Assembly (NCBI GenBank): GCA_910587755.1
Contig: CAJUNZ010000024.1
Location: 1 to 33,588, forward strand
Source of the DNA: an uncultured Acetatifactor sp.
Lineage (GTDB): Bacteria; Bacillota; Clostridia; Lachnospirales; Lachnospiraceae
DNA: 33,588 bases
Direction of reading: 5' to 3'
Shown here: positions 9,901 through 17,780 of the stretch, in pieces
Layout: every line of letters starts with the position of its first letter
Position numbering within the stretch: the first letter of the stretch is position 1
Notes under the pieces: model-generated
The model's input: the letters and a program-made list of their open reading frames with translations, nothing else
What the model was told of the DNA's origin: nothing
Databases searched by the model: none
Position numbers and translations under genes: made by a program

Positions 9901-10132
9901 TAATCTGCTCCAGACGCTCCTTGTTCAGCGGCTCGATATAGGTCACATCCGCCGTCTCCGGATCTGTCATGATGGTGGCCGGATTGGAATTCACCAGTAC
10001 GATCTCATAGCCCAGCTTCTTCAGCGCCTTACAGGCCTGGGTGCCGGAATAGTCAAACTCACAGGCCTGGCCTATGATGATGGGCCCGGAACCTATGATC
10101 AAAACTTTGTGAATATCAGTTCTCTTTGGCAT
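6908..10132 (-). CDS. carB: Carbamoyl-phosphate synthase large subunit
   Basis: This 1074-residue protein, of usual family length, makes carbamoyl phosphate from bicarbonate, ATP and ammonia for arginine and pyrimidine synthesis. It has the internal duplication of two ATP-grasp modules: the first starts with IGSGPIIIGQACEFDYSG and contains the TMGGAGGG loop, and the second begins with GGGPNRIGQGIEFDYCC and contains VLGGRGME. The C-terminal MGS-like allosteric domain follows from about residue 940. The ATG at 10132 is preceded by a full AGGAGG. The small glutaminase subunit gene carA, normally adjacent, is absent on both sides, so the partner must be encoded elsewhere or upstream of this window. 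It is a single-gene transcription unit with its own promoter and terminator. Confidence 0.98.
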   Translation of the reverse strand: MPKRTDIHKVLIIGSGPIIIGQACEFDYSGTQACKALKKLGYEIVLVNSNPATIMTDPETADVTYIEPLNKERLEQIIAKERPDALLPNLGGQSGLNLCAELAGAGILEKYQVKVIGVQVDAIERGEDRIEFKKAMNALGIEMARSEVAYTVEEALQIAETLGYPVVLRPAYTMGGAGGGLVYNKEELRTVCARGLQASLVGQVLVEESILGWEELELEVVRDAEGKMITVCFIENIDPLGVHTGDSFCAAPMLTISKELQARLQEQAYRIVESVQVIGGTNVQFAHDPVSDRIIVIEINPRTSRSSALASKATGFPIAMVSAMLAAGLTLKDIPCGKYGTLDRYVPGGDYVVIKFARWAFEKFKGVEDKLGTQMRAVGEVMSIGKNYKEAFQKAVRSLETGRYGLGQVPALEEKSREQLLRMLATPSSERHFVMYEALKKGATVEELYEATHVKEWFIQQMKELVEEETKLLTYRGSLPSDAELIQAKKDGFSDKYLSILLGIPEQEIRERRTALGVEEAWEGVHVSGTPDSAYYFSTYNGPDSNPVTSGRPKVMILGGGPNRIGQGIEFDYCCVHASLALRKLGFETIIVNCNPETVSTDYDTSDKLYFEPLTLEDVLSIYKKEQPVGVIAQFGGQTPLNLAADLEKNGVRILGTGPDVIDLAEDRDQFRAMMDKLGIPMPQSGMAATVEEALEAARRIGYPVMVRPSYVLGGRGMEVVYHDEGLKEYMKAAVGVTPDRPILIDRFLNHATECEADAISDGTHAFVPAVMEHIELAGIHSGDSACIIPSRHISQENVATIKEYTRKIAEEMHVRGLMNMQYAIENDKVYVLEANPRASRTVPLVSKVCNIRMVPLATEILTADITGKPSPVPELKEREIPYFGVKEAVFPFNMFPEVDPVLGPEMRSTGEVLGLSASVGEAFFKSQEATQTRLPLAGRVLISVNRRDKSEVVEVGQGFQKTGFKIYATRGTWMLFQEAGIEATLVKKLYEGRPNVLDLITNGELDLIINTPVGEESKHDDSYLRKAAIKAKVPYMTTIAAARATIEGILQVQKAGNGEVHSLQELHARIREK

Positions 10133-10167
10133 GTTTCAACCTCCTAAATGGTGCCCCCTGCCCTGGG

Positions 10168-10203
10168 CGATATAGGCCCCGGAGCAGGCCTCTGCAGATA
10201 TCG
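10168..10203 (-). promoter_or_regulatory. Hairpin at the 5' end of the carB leader
   Basis: An outer repeat CGATAT/ATATCG (10168-10173 and 10198-10203) encloses an inner AGGCC/GGCCT stem with a six-base CTGCAG bulge on one side. The predicted transcription start falls at about 10201, so the hairpin would sit at the very start of the transcript. It lacks the conserved PyrR-binding loop and no terminator follows, so I do not call it a PyrR attenuator. It may affect stability or translation. Confidence 0.35.
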
Positions 10204-10207
10204 GTTT

Positions 10208-10236
10208 ATTTTACCACAATAAGAACGATTTGACAA
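10208..10236 (-). promoter_or_regulatory. Sigma-A promoter for carB
   Basis: On the minus strand, TTGTCA at 10231-10236 and TAAAAT at 10208-10213 are separated by 17 bases, about 70 bases upstream of the carB start codon. The interval 10237-10350 up to the next gene shows no gene and no clear terminator. Confidence 0.75.
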
Positions 10237-10350
10237 ATGTTGGCGGCCAATTTTTTCTATATTTCCCCGCGGCCCCGAAAATGCCGCTCTCCTGCAGCCC
10301 TTCAGTACTCTGTCTGAACCGCCGCCTTTTCCCGGCATCTTCGTGGGGCT

Positions 10351-11292
10351 TCACTCCTCCAGCCCATAGAGCTGCCCGGATGTGTCCAGGAGAAAAAAGC
10401 TGCCGTCGGCCCCGGCTCCATAGCTGCCCAGGGACCGGCATTGGATTTTTCCAGCCTCCTCCCAGGATTCCTCCCCCTCTTTCAAAGTGTACATACGGTA
10501 GGAAACCTCCTCCCCCGCCTCTTTCAGAACCAGCATTCCCCTGTTGTCCTGGGGATTGAATACAGGAGCATAACCGTCCACATAGTTCACTCCCCGCCGC
10601 AGAGGCTGTATCTCCAGCATATCCCATGTGGCCCCGCCGTCCTGGGTCTCATAGAGATACCCATTGTCCCCGTGGTAAGCGGCGCCAATATAGCCCTTCT
10701 CCCCCTGGAAAGAGATGCCCTGGGGATACCCTGTGATCTCCTCCGACAGATCCGCCTTCAGAGAAAAACTCTCCCCGCCGTCAAAGGTCACAAACAGCAG
10801 CTTGGTCATAAGCCCCGCCCCGGGCATGGAACAGTACAGCAGCCATCCTGTCTTCTCGTCTTTAAAGCTCAGGTATACACTGCCCGCATCACAGGCGTCG
10901 CCGTAGCTGCCGTAGTCCAGCAGGGTCTCCTGCCAGGTGCTGCCTCCGTCCCCGGTGTGCTCCACCACCAGGTGCTCCTGGTCGGGAGAAAAATAAGCCA
11001 GATACGCCCTCTGTTCGTCCAGGAAGAAAGCGCTGACAAACCCCTCCGTCCGGGAATCCGTCTCCCCAATCTGCCTCACCGTGAAAAAACGCCCCGTTCC
11101 CCCTCTGGTAAACAGCAGCTCGTTCTCTGTGGTCAGCGCCCACCCCTGCTCCGGGCCGCACATCTGAATCTGTTTCAGCCGGTACCGGGTGTCCAGCGGA
11201 GTGCAGGCCACCGTTCCTCCCGCTCCATGCCCTGCGCATCCTGTCAGCAGTATCACCAGGGCAAAACCCAGCGCGGCAATGTTCTTTCTCAT
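10351..11292 (-). CDS. Lipoprotein with BNR/Asp-box repeats (YCF48-like propeller)
   Basis: This 313-residue predicted lipoprotein starts with a hydrophobic signal ending in the lipobox LTGC, so it should be anchored on the outer face of the membrane. At least three Asp-box motifs are visible (GDGGSTW, FDGGESF, QDGGATW). They mark blades of a beta-propeller like those of sialidases and the photosystem II assembly factor YCF48. No sialidase catalytic residues can be assigned, so an enzyme role is not supported. The ATG at 11292 is preceded by GGGAGG; the longer frame to 11364 adds a non-signal extension overlapping the upstream gene. It begins 52 bases after the AAA-ATPase gene and may be co-transcribed with it. 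Its substrate and role are unknown. Confidence 0.8.
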   Translation of the reverse strand: MRKNIAALGFALVILLTGCAGHGAGGTVACTPLDTRYRLKQIQMCGPEQGWALTTENELLFTRGGTGRFFTVRQIGETDSRTEGFVSAFFLDEQRAYLAYFSPDQEHLVVEHTGDGGSTWQETLLDYGSYGDACDAGSVYLSFKDEKTGWLLYCSMPGAGLMTKLLFVTFDGGESFSLKADLSEEITGYPQGISFQGEKGYIGAAYHGDNGYLYETQDGGATWDMLEIQPLRRGVNYVDGYAPVFNPQDNRGMLVLKEAGEEVSYRMYTLKEGEESWEEAGKIQCRSLGSYGAGADGSFFLLDTSGQLYGLEE

Positions 11293-11344
11293 ACTTTTCC
11301 TCCCTTGTCGGAAAACAACCCATCCCCCGAATGCCCCGGCATTC

Positions 11345-12916
11345 TCATTTGACAAATGTCTCAATCATACATTCATGTTCCTTTGTCTTTTTATTGTAAT
11401 TGACCCCCACCAGAAGAATCGCTCCCCTATATTCTTCCAGACTTCTGCAATACTCCTTCTTCTTAATCTGTGCCAATGCACCGTAAGCGCTTTCATCCCA
11501 CTTCAGCTCCACCACCAAAGCCGGTTTTTGAGGAAAACCCCTTCTTGGAAGAAATACCAGATCGGCAAAGCCTTTCCCCCCAGCCAGCTCACGATGTACG
11601 GTATAATAATTTCTGGCAGCATACAAAGCCAGAGAAATGGTATAGCTCAAAGCGTTCTCATCGTTGTACTGAATATGGGAAGTTTCAAAATGTGCTTCTC
11701 TCATGCCCTCCGCAACCCGTCTGGGGCAGCCCTGCCAGATGGCATTTAACGTCTCTGCAGAATTGATCAGCGCTCTTGAAACTTCCCCCCAATTCGACAC
11801 AGATACCGCGTTCACATACTCAGCATGAATCTCACTGTTGGGAATAAACACAGATTTATCTGCCCTGTCATATCCCAGATAACCCAGATGTACCAACAGG
11901 GTGAGAACGTCATCCTCCGTCCGGAATGTAGCCATGTCATTGGCAAAACTTCCTGTATTCACCGGAATCTTTTCCCCTGCCATCATACATAGCACATCGT
12001 CTTTCAGACCGTCAAAGTTCATATCAATATACACCTGCAGAGCTTCAAAAGTCTCCGTCTGGTTCCAGTAATCTCCTATCCTTCCAAAACGCATACAGCT
12101 GACCACCGAACGGGGACTGTACACAGAGGGTTCCGTTTCAAAAGAATAACCGTCATACCAGCTTTTCACCTCTTCCATATCCATCCCGTACTCTGCACAG
12201 AGCGCCTGAACCTCCTTCTCTGTAAACCCCACATAAGACGCCAGGGGTCCGGGCTCCAGCATTGTAAATTCATCAAACATGTTCAGCGCCGAATGCGTGC
12301 CGTACTTCTTGACAGGCAGAATGCCCGTCATATAGACCAGGTGGATATACACCTTATCTTTCAGCAGGTCGCGAAGGAAGTCAAGATAGCGCTTCTGTGC
12401 CTCCCGCTCCTCCTTGTACTCTCGAAAAACGCAGTCCCACTCATCAATGATGACCACAAAAGGACTCCTGGTTCTTGCATACACATCCTGCATTGTCCTT
12501 GTCAGATTTAACCGGTCAAAATACTGGAAATCCGGATACTTTTCCAACAGTTCACTCAGCAGGCTCTTCCGGACCAGATCCAGCATCTGTTCTACCCCGG
12601 CGCACTGGCTTAAAAACTCCTGCATATTCAGGAAGACTGTGTCATATTGGTTCAAATATAAAGCAAAATCCTCACTTTGGGAGATCTGAAACGGGGAAAA
12701 AAGTTCCCTGGAGTCACATTCCCGGCTGTAATATGCCGCCAGCATGGCCGCTGCCATGGATTTGCCGAAACGGCGGGGACGGCTTACACAGATATATTCC
12801 TCCATAGTGTTCAAAACTTTGTTGGTATACTCCAGCATCCCCGTTTTATCCACATAAATCTGAGAGTTGACCATCCTGCGGAAAATATCATTTCCTGGAT
12901 TCAGATAATATCCCAT
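11345..12916 (-). CDS. AAA-ATPase-like protein with C-terminal PD-(D/E)XK nuclease domain
   Basis: This 523-residue protein matches the widespread family that combines an AAA-ATPase_like domain with a PDDEXK_9 (DUF1703) nuclease-fold domain. The N-terminus MGYYLNPGND and YVDKTG are typical. The P-loop is SRPRRFGKS (residues 45-53) and Walker B is VVIIDEWD (Asp158-Glu159). The nuclease-type motif is FAD (Asp452), then VELKW (Glu470, Lys472), then a Gln-containing helix. The family is abundant and variable in Clostridia and Bacteroidetes; its biological role is not settled. The start at ATG 12916 has AAAGGAGG upstream. Its codon use is more AT-rich than that of sbcC or carB, which suggests transfer. 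Confidence 0.9.
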   Translation of the reverse strand: MGYYLNPGNDIFRRMVNSQIYVDKTGMLEYTNKVLNTMEEYICVSRPRRFGKSMAAAMLAAYYSRECDSRELFSPFQISQSEDFALYLNQYDTVFLNMQEFLSQCAGVEQMLDLVRKSLLSELLEKYPDFQYFDRLNLTRTMQDVYARTRSPFVVIIDEWDCVFREYKEEREAQKRYLDFLRDLLKDKVYIHLVYMTGILPVKKYGTHSALNMFDEFTMLEPGPLASYVGFTEKEVQALCAEYGMDMEEVKSWYDGYSFETEPSVYSPRSVVSCMRFGRIGDYWNQTETFEALQVYIDMNFDGLKDDVLCMMAGEKIPVNTGSFANDMATFRTEDDVLTLLVHLGYLGYDRADKSVFIPNSEIHAEYVNAVSVSNWGEVSRALINSAETLNAIWQGCPRRVAEGMREAHFETSHIQYNDENALSYTISLALYAARNYYTVHRELAGGKGFADLVFLPRRGFPQKPALVVELKWDESAYGALAQIKKKEYCRSLEEYRGAILLVGVNYNKKTKEHECMIETFVK

Positions 12917-12977
12917 GGAACCTCCTTTTGCGCCGTGTTTCGCCGGGCCAGTTTCCAGTGTCCAAAACTTCCCCCAC

Positions 12978-13006
12978 ATTTTACCATCAATTGGACCCTC
13001 CCGCAA
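12978..13006 (-). promoter_or_regulatory. Sigma-A promoter for the AAA-ATPase/nuclease gene
   Basis: On the minus strand, TTGCGG at 13001-13006 and TAAAAT at 12978-12983 are separated by 17 bases, about 60 bases upstream of the start codon at 12916. No strong terminator separates it from the end of sbcC at 13045. Confidence 0.6.
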
Positions 13007-13044
13007 TGGCTGCTTTTTCGTAACTCTTCAGACAGCCCCTGGCT

Positions 13045-16000
13045 CTACAGTCCCAGTTCCACCTTGATCCGACTTCCCTCCCTGGTCTTCTGGACCTGAA
13101 TCTGCCGGGGTATGTTCTCAATCAATTCCTCCCTGTGGCTGATAATGCCCACCAGCTTGCTGGCGCCGGACAGCCGGGCCAGAATCTCCATGGCCCCGTC
13201 CATGGACCTGCGGTCCAGGGAGCCAAAACCCTCGTCCACAAAAAGGGCATCCATCTGAATCCCCCCCATATGAGAGGAGACCATATCCGAGAGCCCCAGG
13301 GCCAGACTCAGGGAAGCCTTAAAACTCTCCCCTCCGGACAGGCTGCCCACAGGCCTTCTGCGGCCGGTAAAATTGTCCTGCACCACCAGGTCCAGAAAGG
13401 TTGATTTTCTGCCGTCCGCTCCCTTGGAGTCCGCCCACTTGAAGGCTCCCTGGTCTTCCTGCCGGAAAAGCTCATACTGGCCCTGGCTCATAAACCGCAG
13501 TCTCTGGTTTGCCGCCGCCAGAATGCTGTCAAACCCCGCCGCCTGAATATACTGTTCCAGGCTGATCCTGCTGCCGCTGATCTGTCCTCTGACCAGTTTG
13601 TACAGGCGGGTACAGTATTTTTCTTCGTCCGCACACTTTGCCAATTCTTCTTTCTTCCCAAGAATTTCCCGGAGAATCCTGCCATTGTCCGCCCTTCGGT
13701 GGTCCGCCGCAGCTTTTCCGGCCCGCAGATCCGCCGTCCTGACTTCCCTGTCCTGAACCTCCTTTCCCAGAGCCTCCTCGTCGATCCAAACCCTGTCCCC
13801 GGCGTCTTCCCGGGCCTGGACCAGCCCCGCCTGGTTGACCGCTGTCTTTTTGTCATATTCCGCCCGTTTTTCCTCCCCTTCCCGGATCAGGGACTCCTCC
13901 ACAGCATACTCCAGAAATTCTTCCAGGGAGACAAATTTTTTCTCCCCATACAGGGTCTCAAACTGCTCCCTGCACTGCTTCTCTTCCTCAAAAGCAGCCC
14001 TGAACCGCTCTTCCAGATTCTCCAGAGCGGACTGCTGCACCGCTCTGTCCTGATCTGCTTTTTCTTTCTCTTTTCTGGACTCTGTTATGGCATCCCTGAT
14101 CCCTTCCCAGGCCTTCCGGGCCGCCTCCTGCTCTCTCCTGGCCTCCTGAAGACTGGCATATTCCAGTTCCATAAGCCCCTGGAGCAGGGCCCTGTTCTCC
14201 GCGAGGGCTCTCCCTGTCTCCTCCCTCTGAGAGGCCAGGCGGCTCTTCCTGTCAGAAAGCGCCTCCGTCTCCTCCCCCCGGGCTTTTGCCAGGGCTTCCC
14301 TGTCCGCCCTCAGCCTGTCACAGTCCGCCTTCAGGACACACTCCCTCTCCCGGTTCTTCTTCTGGATCCGGAGCGTTTCCTGGAGCATTTTGTCCAGCAC
14401 ACAGGACAGTTCCTCCAGAAACTCAGCTCCTTCCCTTTCCGGCTGGGGCGTCTCCCGCAGTGCCGCAGCGGTCTCTGTGAGCAGTTCATTTCCGGCCGCC
14501 TCCAGGATTTCTTCCCGGAGAGATGTTATCCCCTGTTCCGCCGCCGCCCGGCTTTTTTCTGCCCCCAGAAGAGCCTCCTCCTTCTCTTTTCTGGCCTGTG
14601 CCTCTTCCCGCTGCAGCTCCTTCAGCGCCTCCTCCGTGACCACTTCTTCCGGCAGGACAGCTGGCTCCGGGTGACTGACCGAGCCGCACACAGGACACTT
14701 TCCTCCCTCCTTAAGCCTTCTGGCCAAAAGCCCCGCCCTGCAGAAATCCAGGATTTGTTCCGCCCGTATCCGCTCCTGCTCCTTCGCCTTGCAGAGCTCC
14801 TGTTTTTGCAGAAAAATCTCCTGTCCAGCCTGTACCTCTCTGGCCTTGTCCCGGCAGAAGGGCAGCCTCTCCCCCTGCAGCAGCTGCAGTTTTTTCTTAA
14901 ACCCCTCCGCCTCCTTCTTTTCCGCCAAAACCGCCGTCAGCTGCGCCGGTCTCTCCTGCAGCTCCTCCACGGACGCCTCCAGCCCCAGCACCTTCTCCCG
15001 CAGTTCCTTCTCCTGCTGCTCCACCCTGGCGGCCTCCGTCTCCAACAGTCTGCTTTGCTTCTCCAGCCCTGCCAGGGCGGCGCTCAGTTCTTCTCTGCGG
15101 GTATATTTTTCAAACTCCTCCTGGAGCCTGTCCGCCTTCCTCTTCTGCTCCTCCCCTTCCTGCTCTCTGGCGCAGGCCGCCTCCAGGGCTTCCGCCGCGG
15201 AAACCTGCCTTTCCTGGGTCTTCCCAAGCCTCTGTTCCTGCCGGCTCTTCTCCTCCCCAAGCCCTGACAGGAGCTTCTGCTTTCCGATCCAGGCCTGGTA
15301 AGCCGGCCCCACCTCCCGCACCGCCGTCCTCTGTCTGGCAGTCCGCCGGGACAGCTCTTCCATCTGCTCTCTCAGGGCATCCAGCGCCTCCTTCTCCTGC
15401 TGCAGCTGTTCTAACCTGCGCAGAAATTCATTGTTGGTTCTGGCCTGGGCCAATTTCCTTTTTCCACCCTCCAGAAGCGCTGCCGCCTCCGCCAGTTCTT
15501 CCTCCAGACGGGTAAGGAGTTCCCCATCCTCCTTCCGGATTTCCTCCAGAACACCGGTCATCTCCTCCAGGTTCCAGACGCTTTTTTTATCCCTGGCCCG
15601 GTTCTGCAGCTCCTGAAGTTCCCTACTGGAAACACTCTCCGGCTGAGCCTGCGCCTCGCAGAAATACTGTACAATGCTCCCTTCCGCAGCCTTCCTGCCC
15701 TCCTGTGCGGCGTCCATTCTCTTCTTCAGACACTCGCCCAGATTCCAGTATCCGTCCGTCATAAAAATATTTCGCAGGATCTCCGTCCTGACGGCGGTGT
15801 CCGCGTTGAGCAGCTCCCGAAACTCCCCCTGGGCGATCATGGCAGTCTGTTTAAACTGCTTTACATCCACCTTCAGCAGCTCCTGCACCGCTCTGTTCAC
15901 CGGGTCCGGCCCTTCCGCCAGAAGCTCCCCTTCACAGTAGAGACTGGCTTTTTCCTTCTGGGTAATCGTCCCTGTGCCCCTCTGCTTGGGTCTCTCGTAG

Positions 16001-16293
16001 GAAGGCTGGCGGTACACCCGGTACTCCTTTCCCTGATGGGAAAAATAAAAGTCTGCAAAGCTCTCCGTGCCCGGTTTTGCATAATCACTCCGGAGATTTT
16101 TCGTCTCCCTGTAACTGCCGCTGGTCTTGCCGTAGAGGGCAAAGCAGACCGCGTCGAACAGGGTGGTTTTGCCCGCGCCGGTGTCCCCGGAAATCAGGAA
16201 AAGCCCCCTGTCCTCAAACTGTTCAAAATCTATCTCCGGCATGGTTCCCGCATAGGGTCCCAGTGCGCTAACGGTCAGTTTCATCGGTTTCAT
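13045..16293 (-). CDS. sbcC: Exonuclease SbcCD subunit C (SMC-like ATPase)
   Basis: This 1082-residue Rad50-like ATPase works with SbcD to open hairpins and process protein-blocked double-strand ends. Walker A is SGDTGAGKTT (about residue 35-44). Two long Glu/Lys/Arg-rich coiled-coil arms flank the zinc hook CPVC (Cys533 and Cys536). The C-terminal ATPase half carries the signature LSGGESF and Walker B LFVDEGFGSLD near residue 1020. The ATG at 16293 lies 12 bases after AGGAGG and overlaps the sbcD end by 26 bases; a second ATG at 16284 is possible. The extension to 16356 runs inside sbcD and is unlikely. Translational coupling fits a stoichiometric complex. Confidence 0.97.
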   Translation of the reverse strand: MKPMKLTVSALGPYAGTMPEIDFEQFEDRGLFLISGDTGAGKTTLFDAVCFALYGKTSGSYRETKNLRSDYAKPGTESFADFYFSHQGKEYRVYRQPSYERPKQRGTGTITQKEKASLYCEGELLAEGPDPVNRAVQELLKVDVKQFKQTAMIAQGEFRELLNADTAVRTEILRNIFMTDGYWNLGECLKKRMDAAQEGRKAAEGSIVQYFCEAQAQPESVSSRELQELQNRARDKKSVWNLEEMTGVLEEIRKEDGELLTRLEEELAEAAALLEGGKRKLAQARTNNEFLRRLEQLQQEKEALDALREQMEELSRRTARQRTAVREVGPAYQAWIGKQKLLSGLGEEKSRQEQRLGKTQERQVSAAEALEAACAREQEGEEQKRKADRLQEEFEKYTRREELSAALAGLEKQSRLLETEAARVEQQEKELREKVLGLEASVEELQERPAQLTAVLAEKKEAEGFKKKLQLLQGERLPFCRDKAREVQAGQEIFLQKQELCKAKEQERIRAEQILDFCRAGLLARRLKEGGKCPVCGSVSHPEPAVLPEEVVTEEALKELQREEAQARKEKEEALLGAEKSRAAAEQGITSLREEILEAAGNELLTETAAALRETPQPEREGAEFLEELSCVLDKMLQETLRIQKKNRERECVLKADCDRLRADREALAKARGEETEALSDRKSRLASQREETGRALAENRALLQGLMELEYASLQEARREQEAARKAWEGIRDAITESRKEKEKADQDRAVQQSALENLEERFRAAFEEEKQCREQFETLYGEKKFVSLEEFLEYAVEESLIREGEEKRAEYDKKTAVNQAGLVQAREDAGDRVWIDEEALGKEVQDREVRTADLRAGKAAADHRRADNGRILREILGKKEELAKCADEEKYCTRLYKLVRGQISGSRISLEQYIQAAGFDSILAAANQRLRFMSQGQYELFRQEDQGAFKWADSKGADGRKSTFLDLVVQDNFTGRRRPVGSLSGGESFKASLSLALGLSDMVSSHMGGIQMDALFVDEGFGSLDRRSMDGAMEILARLSGASKLVGIISHREELIENIPRQIQVQKTREGSRIKVELGL

Positions 16294-17440
16294 TTGCGAT
16301 CCCTGCCTCCTTTGCCGCCTCCCGGGCAATCTCAAGTTCCTCTTGGCTGATGTCACATCCGTACATCATTCGGTAAAAATCCGAGATCAGTTCCCGGAAA
16401 GATTTTTCCCTGCCCCTCAGGACTTCCGCAGGCTGCAGCTGCGCCTGTCCGGTGTGGGAATTCTCATAATCCAGTTTCATGGTGTTGGGATAAAACTGCC
16501 GGACAATTCCCATGGCGTCCGGAATGGGATCCTCATCCGTAAGGGTCACATAGATATAATCCTCCGGACTCTGAATGTTTTTGCCGTCCAGAAGCTGCCC
16601 CAGCCCACCCTTCAGATGGCGCATGTCCCGGCGGGGAATAAGCGGCACCAGCTCCACTTCCACCTCCCCCTTGGGGCCCATAGTCACCAGAGGAACGGAC
16701 TTTTCATTGCGGATTTCGCTGAGAGAATATTTTAAGGGAGAGCCTGCATACCGCACCGTATCCCTGCCCACTCTCTGAGGGGAATGAATATGCCCCAGCG
16801 CCACATAGTCGAAAGCCTCAAAACAGTCCGTCCCCACTTTCTCCACCGCCCCCACCGTCTGCAGGGCTATGTTTTCCGAGCCCCCCAGTTCCGGATCCTC
16901 CCCGGATCCTGCCACAAACTGATGGGCCACCAGCAGATTTCTCTCCTTTTTGTCAACCCCCGCCTTCTCCAGAACCGTCCCCACCGCTCTGTCATAGGAA
17001 GAGATCTCCTCCTCCGGGAAAAAACACTTCACCTGGGAAGCCTTTACAAAGGGCAGCAGGTAGATATTCAGCCTGCCGTAGGCATCCTCCACCGTCTGCC
17101 TGTAGAGCTTCCCCTGATACTTTGACGCAATATAGATCCCGCTTTTCTCAAAAAGAGCGCTGCCAAAATTCAGCCTCTCGTCAGAGTCATGGTTGCCGCT
17201 GATCAGATAGGTCTTCACCTTCTCCTCCGCCAGCCGCCGCAAAAACCAGTCCAGAAGCTTCACCGCTTCCTCTCCGGGAACAGCCCTGTCATACACATCC
17301 CCCGCCACCAGAACTCCCTCCACCTGCCGCTGTGGCACAATTTCCAGGATCTGCTCCAGGATGTATCTCTGGTCGTCAATCATACTGTAATCATTTACAC
17401 ATTTCCCTATATGTAAATCTCCAAGATGCAGAAATCTCAT
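16268..17440 (-). CDS. sbcD: Exonuclease SbcCD subunit D (metallophosphoesterase nuclease)
   Basis: This 390-residue Mre11-like nuclease shows all the phosphoesterase motifs: GDLHIG near the start, AGDVYD, SGNHDS, VAHQF and LGHIHSPQ. These bind two Mn ions and give 3'-5' exonuclease and endonuclease activity in the SbcCD complex. An ATG at 17440 follows AGGTGG at a normal distance; a GTG at 17449 in the same frame overlaps that ribosome binding site and is less likely. It is the first gene of the sbcD-sbcC operon. Confidence 0.97.
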   Translation of the reverse strand: MRFLHLGDLHIGKCVNDYSMIDDQRYILEQILEIVPQRQVEGVLVAGDVYDRAVPGEEAVKLLDWFLRRLAEEKVKTYLISGNHDSDERLNFGSALFEKSGIYIASKYQGKLYRQTVEDAYGRLNIYLLPFVKASQVKCFFPEEEISSYDRAVGTVLEKAGVDKKERNLLVAHQFVAGSGEDPELGGSENIALQTVGAVEKVGTDCFEAFDYVALGHIHSPQRVGRDTVRYAGSPLKYSLSEIRNEKSVPLVTMGPKGEVEVELVPLIPRRDMRHLKGGLGQLLDGKNIQSPEDYIYVTLTDEDPIPDAMGIVRQFYPNTMKLDYENSHTGQAQLQPAEVLRGREKSFRELISDFYRMMYGCDISQEELEIAREAAKEAGIANETDETDR

Positions 17441-17520
17441 CTCTACCACCTCTCTCTTCTGTCTTAGGGCCCCTGGCAGATCCCAGGAAGTCCAGCCTCA
17501 CTTTCTTTGCAGGCACATTT

Positions 17521-17549
17521 ATTATATGGCTGTATACACAGAAAGTCAA
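17521..17549 (-). promoter_or_regulatory. Sigma-A promoter for sbcDC with an inverted repeat in the spacer
   Basis: On the minus strand, TTGACT at 17544-17549 and TATAAT at 17521-17526 are separated by 17 bases. The spacer contains the inverted repeat CTGTGTATACAG (17530-17541), which includes the palindrome TGTATACA. A dyad between the -35 and -10 boxes could be a repressor site. It does not match the Firmicutes LexA box. Confidence 0.8.
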
Positions 17550-17674
17550 TCCATTTCATGGCAGTATTAACGTGATTTTACTTTAATTCCCGTCGAAAAA
17601 ACATAGATTTATTCATTTTCCAAAAGCACTGCAAGAAAAACTGCATTGTACTGCTTCCCGGGCAAATTTCATTC

Positions 17675-17703
17675 TTGAAAATCCGCAAAACTCATGCTAC
17701 ACT
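17675..17703 (+). promoter_or_regulatory. Sigma-A promoter for the Cache chemoreceptor pseudogene
   Basis: TTGAAA at 17675-17680 and TACACT at 17698-17703 are separated by 17 bases, about 75 bases upstream of the ATG at 17781. It diverges from the sbcDC promoter. The rest of the roughly 340-base gap between sbcD and this gene holds nothing else I can name. Confidence 0.6.
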
Positions 17704-17780
17704 TTCCTTTGCAGGAAATTTTGATCCGTCTCATAGACATAAAATAAAGGACATCTTAGAGTAAACACAGGAGGAATTTT

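Noticed and set aside
7691..10147. Very long plus-strand open frame (818 codons) opposite carB
   Set aside because: It is a shadow of carB caused by GC-rich third positions; it has no ribosome binding site and its His/Gln/Pro-rich composition is not protein-like.
10168..10203. PyrR attenuator before carB
   Set aside because: The hairpin lacks the conserved PyrR loop and no terminator/antiterminator pair follows.
13699..15267. Leu/Pro/Arg-rich plus-strand frame opposite sbcC
   Set aside because: It mirrors the Glu/Lys-rich coiled coil of sbcC and has no start signal.
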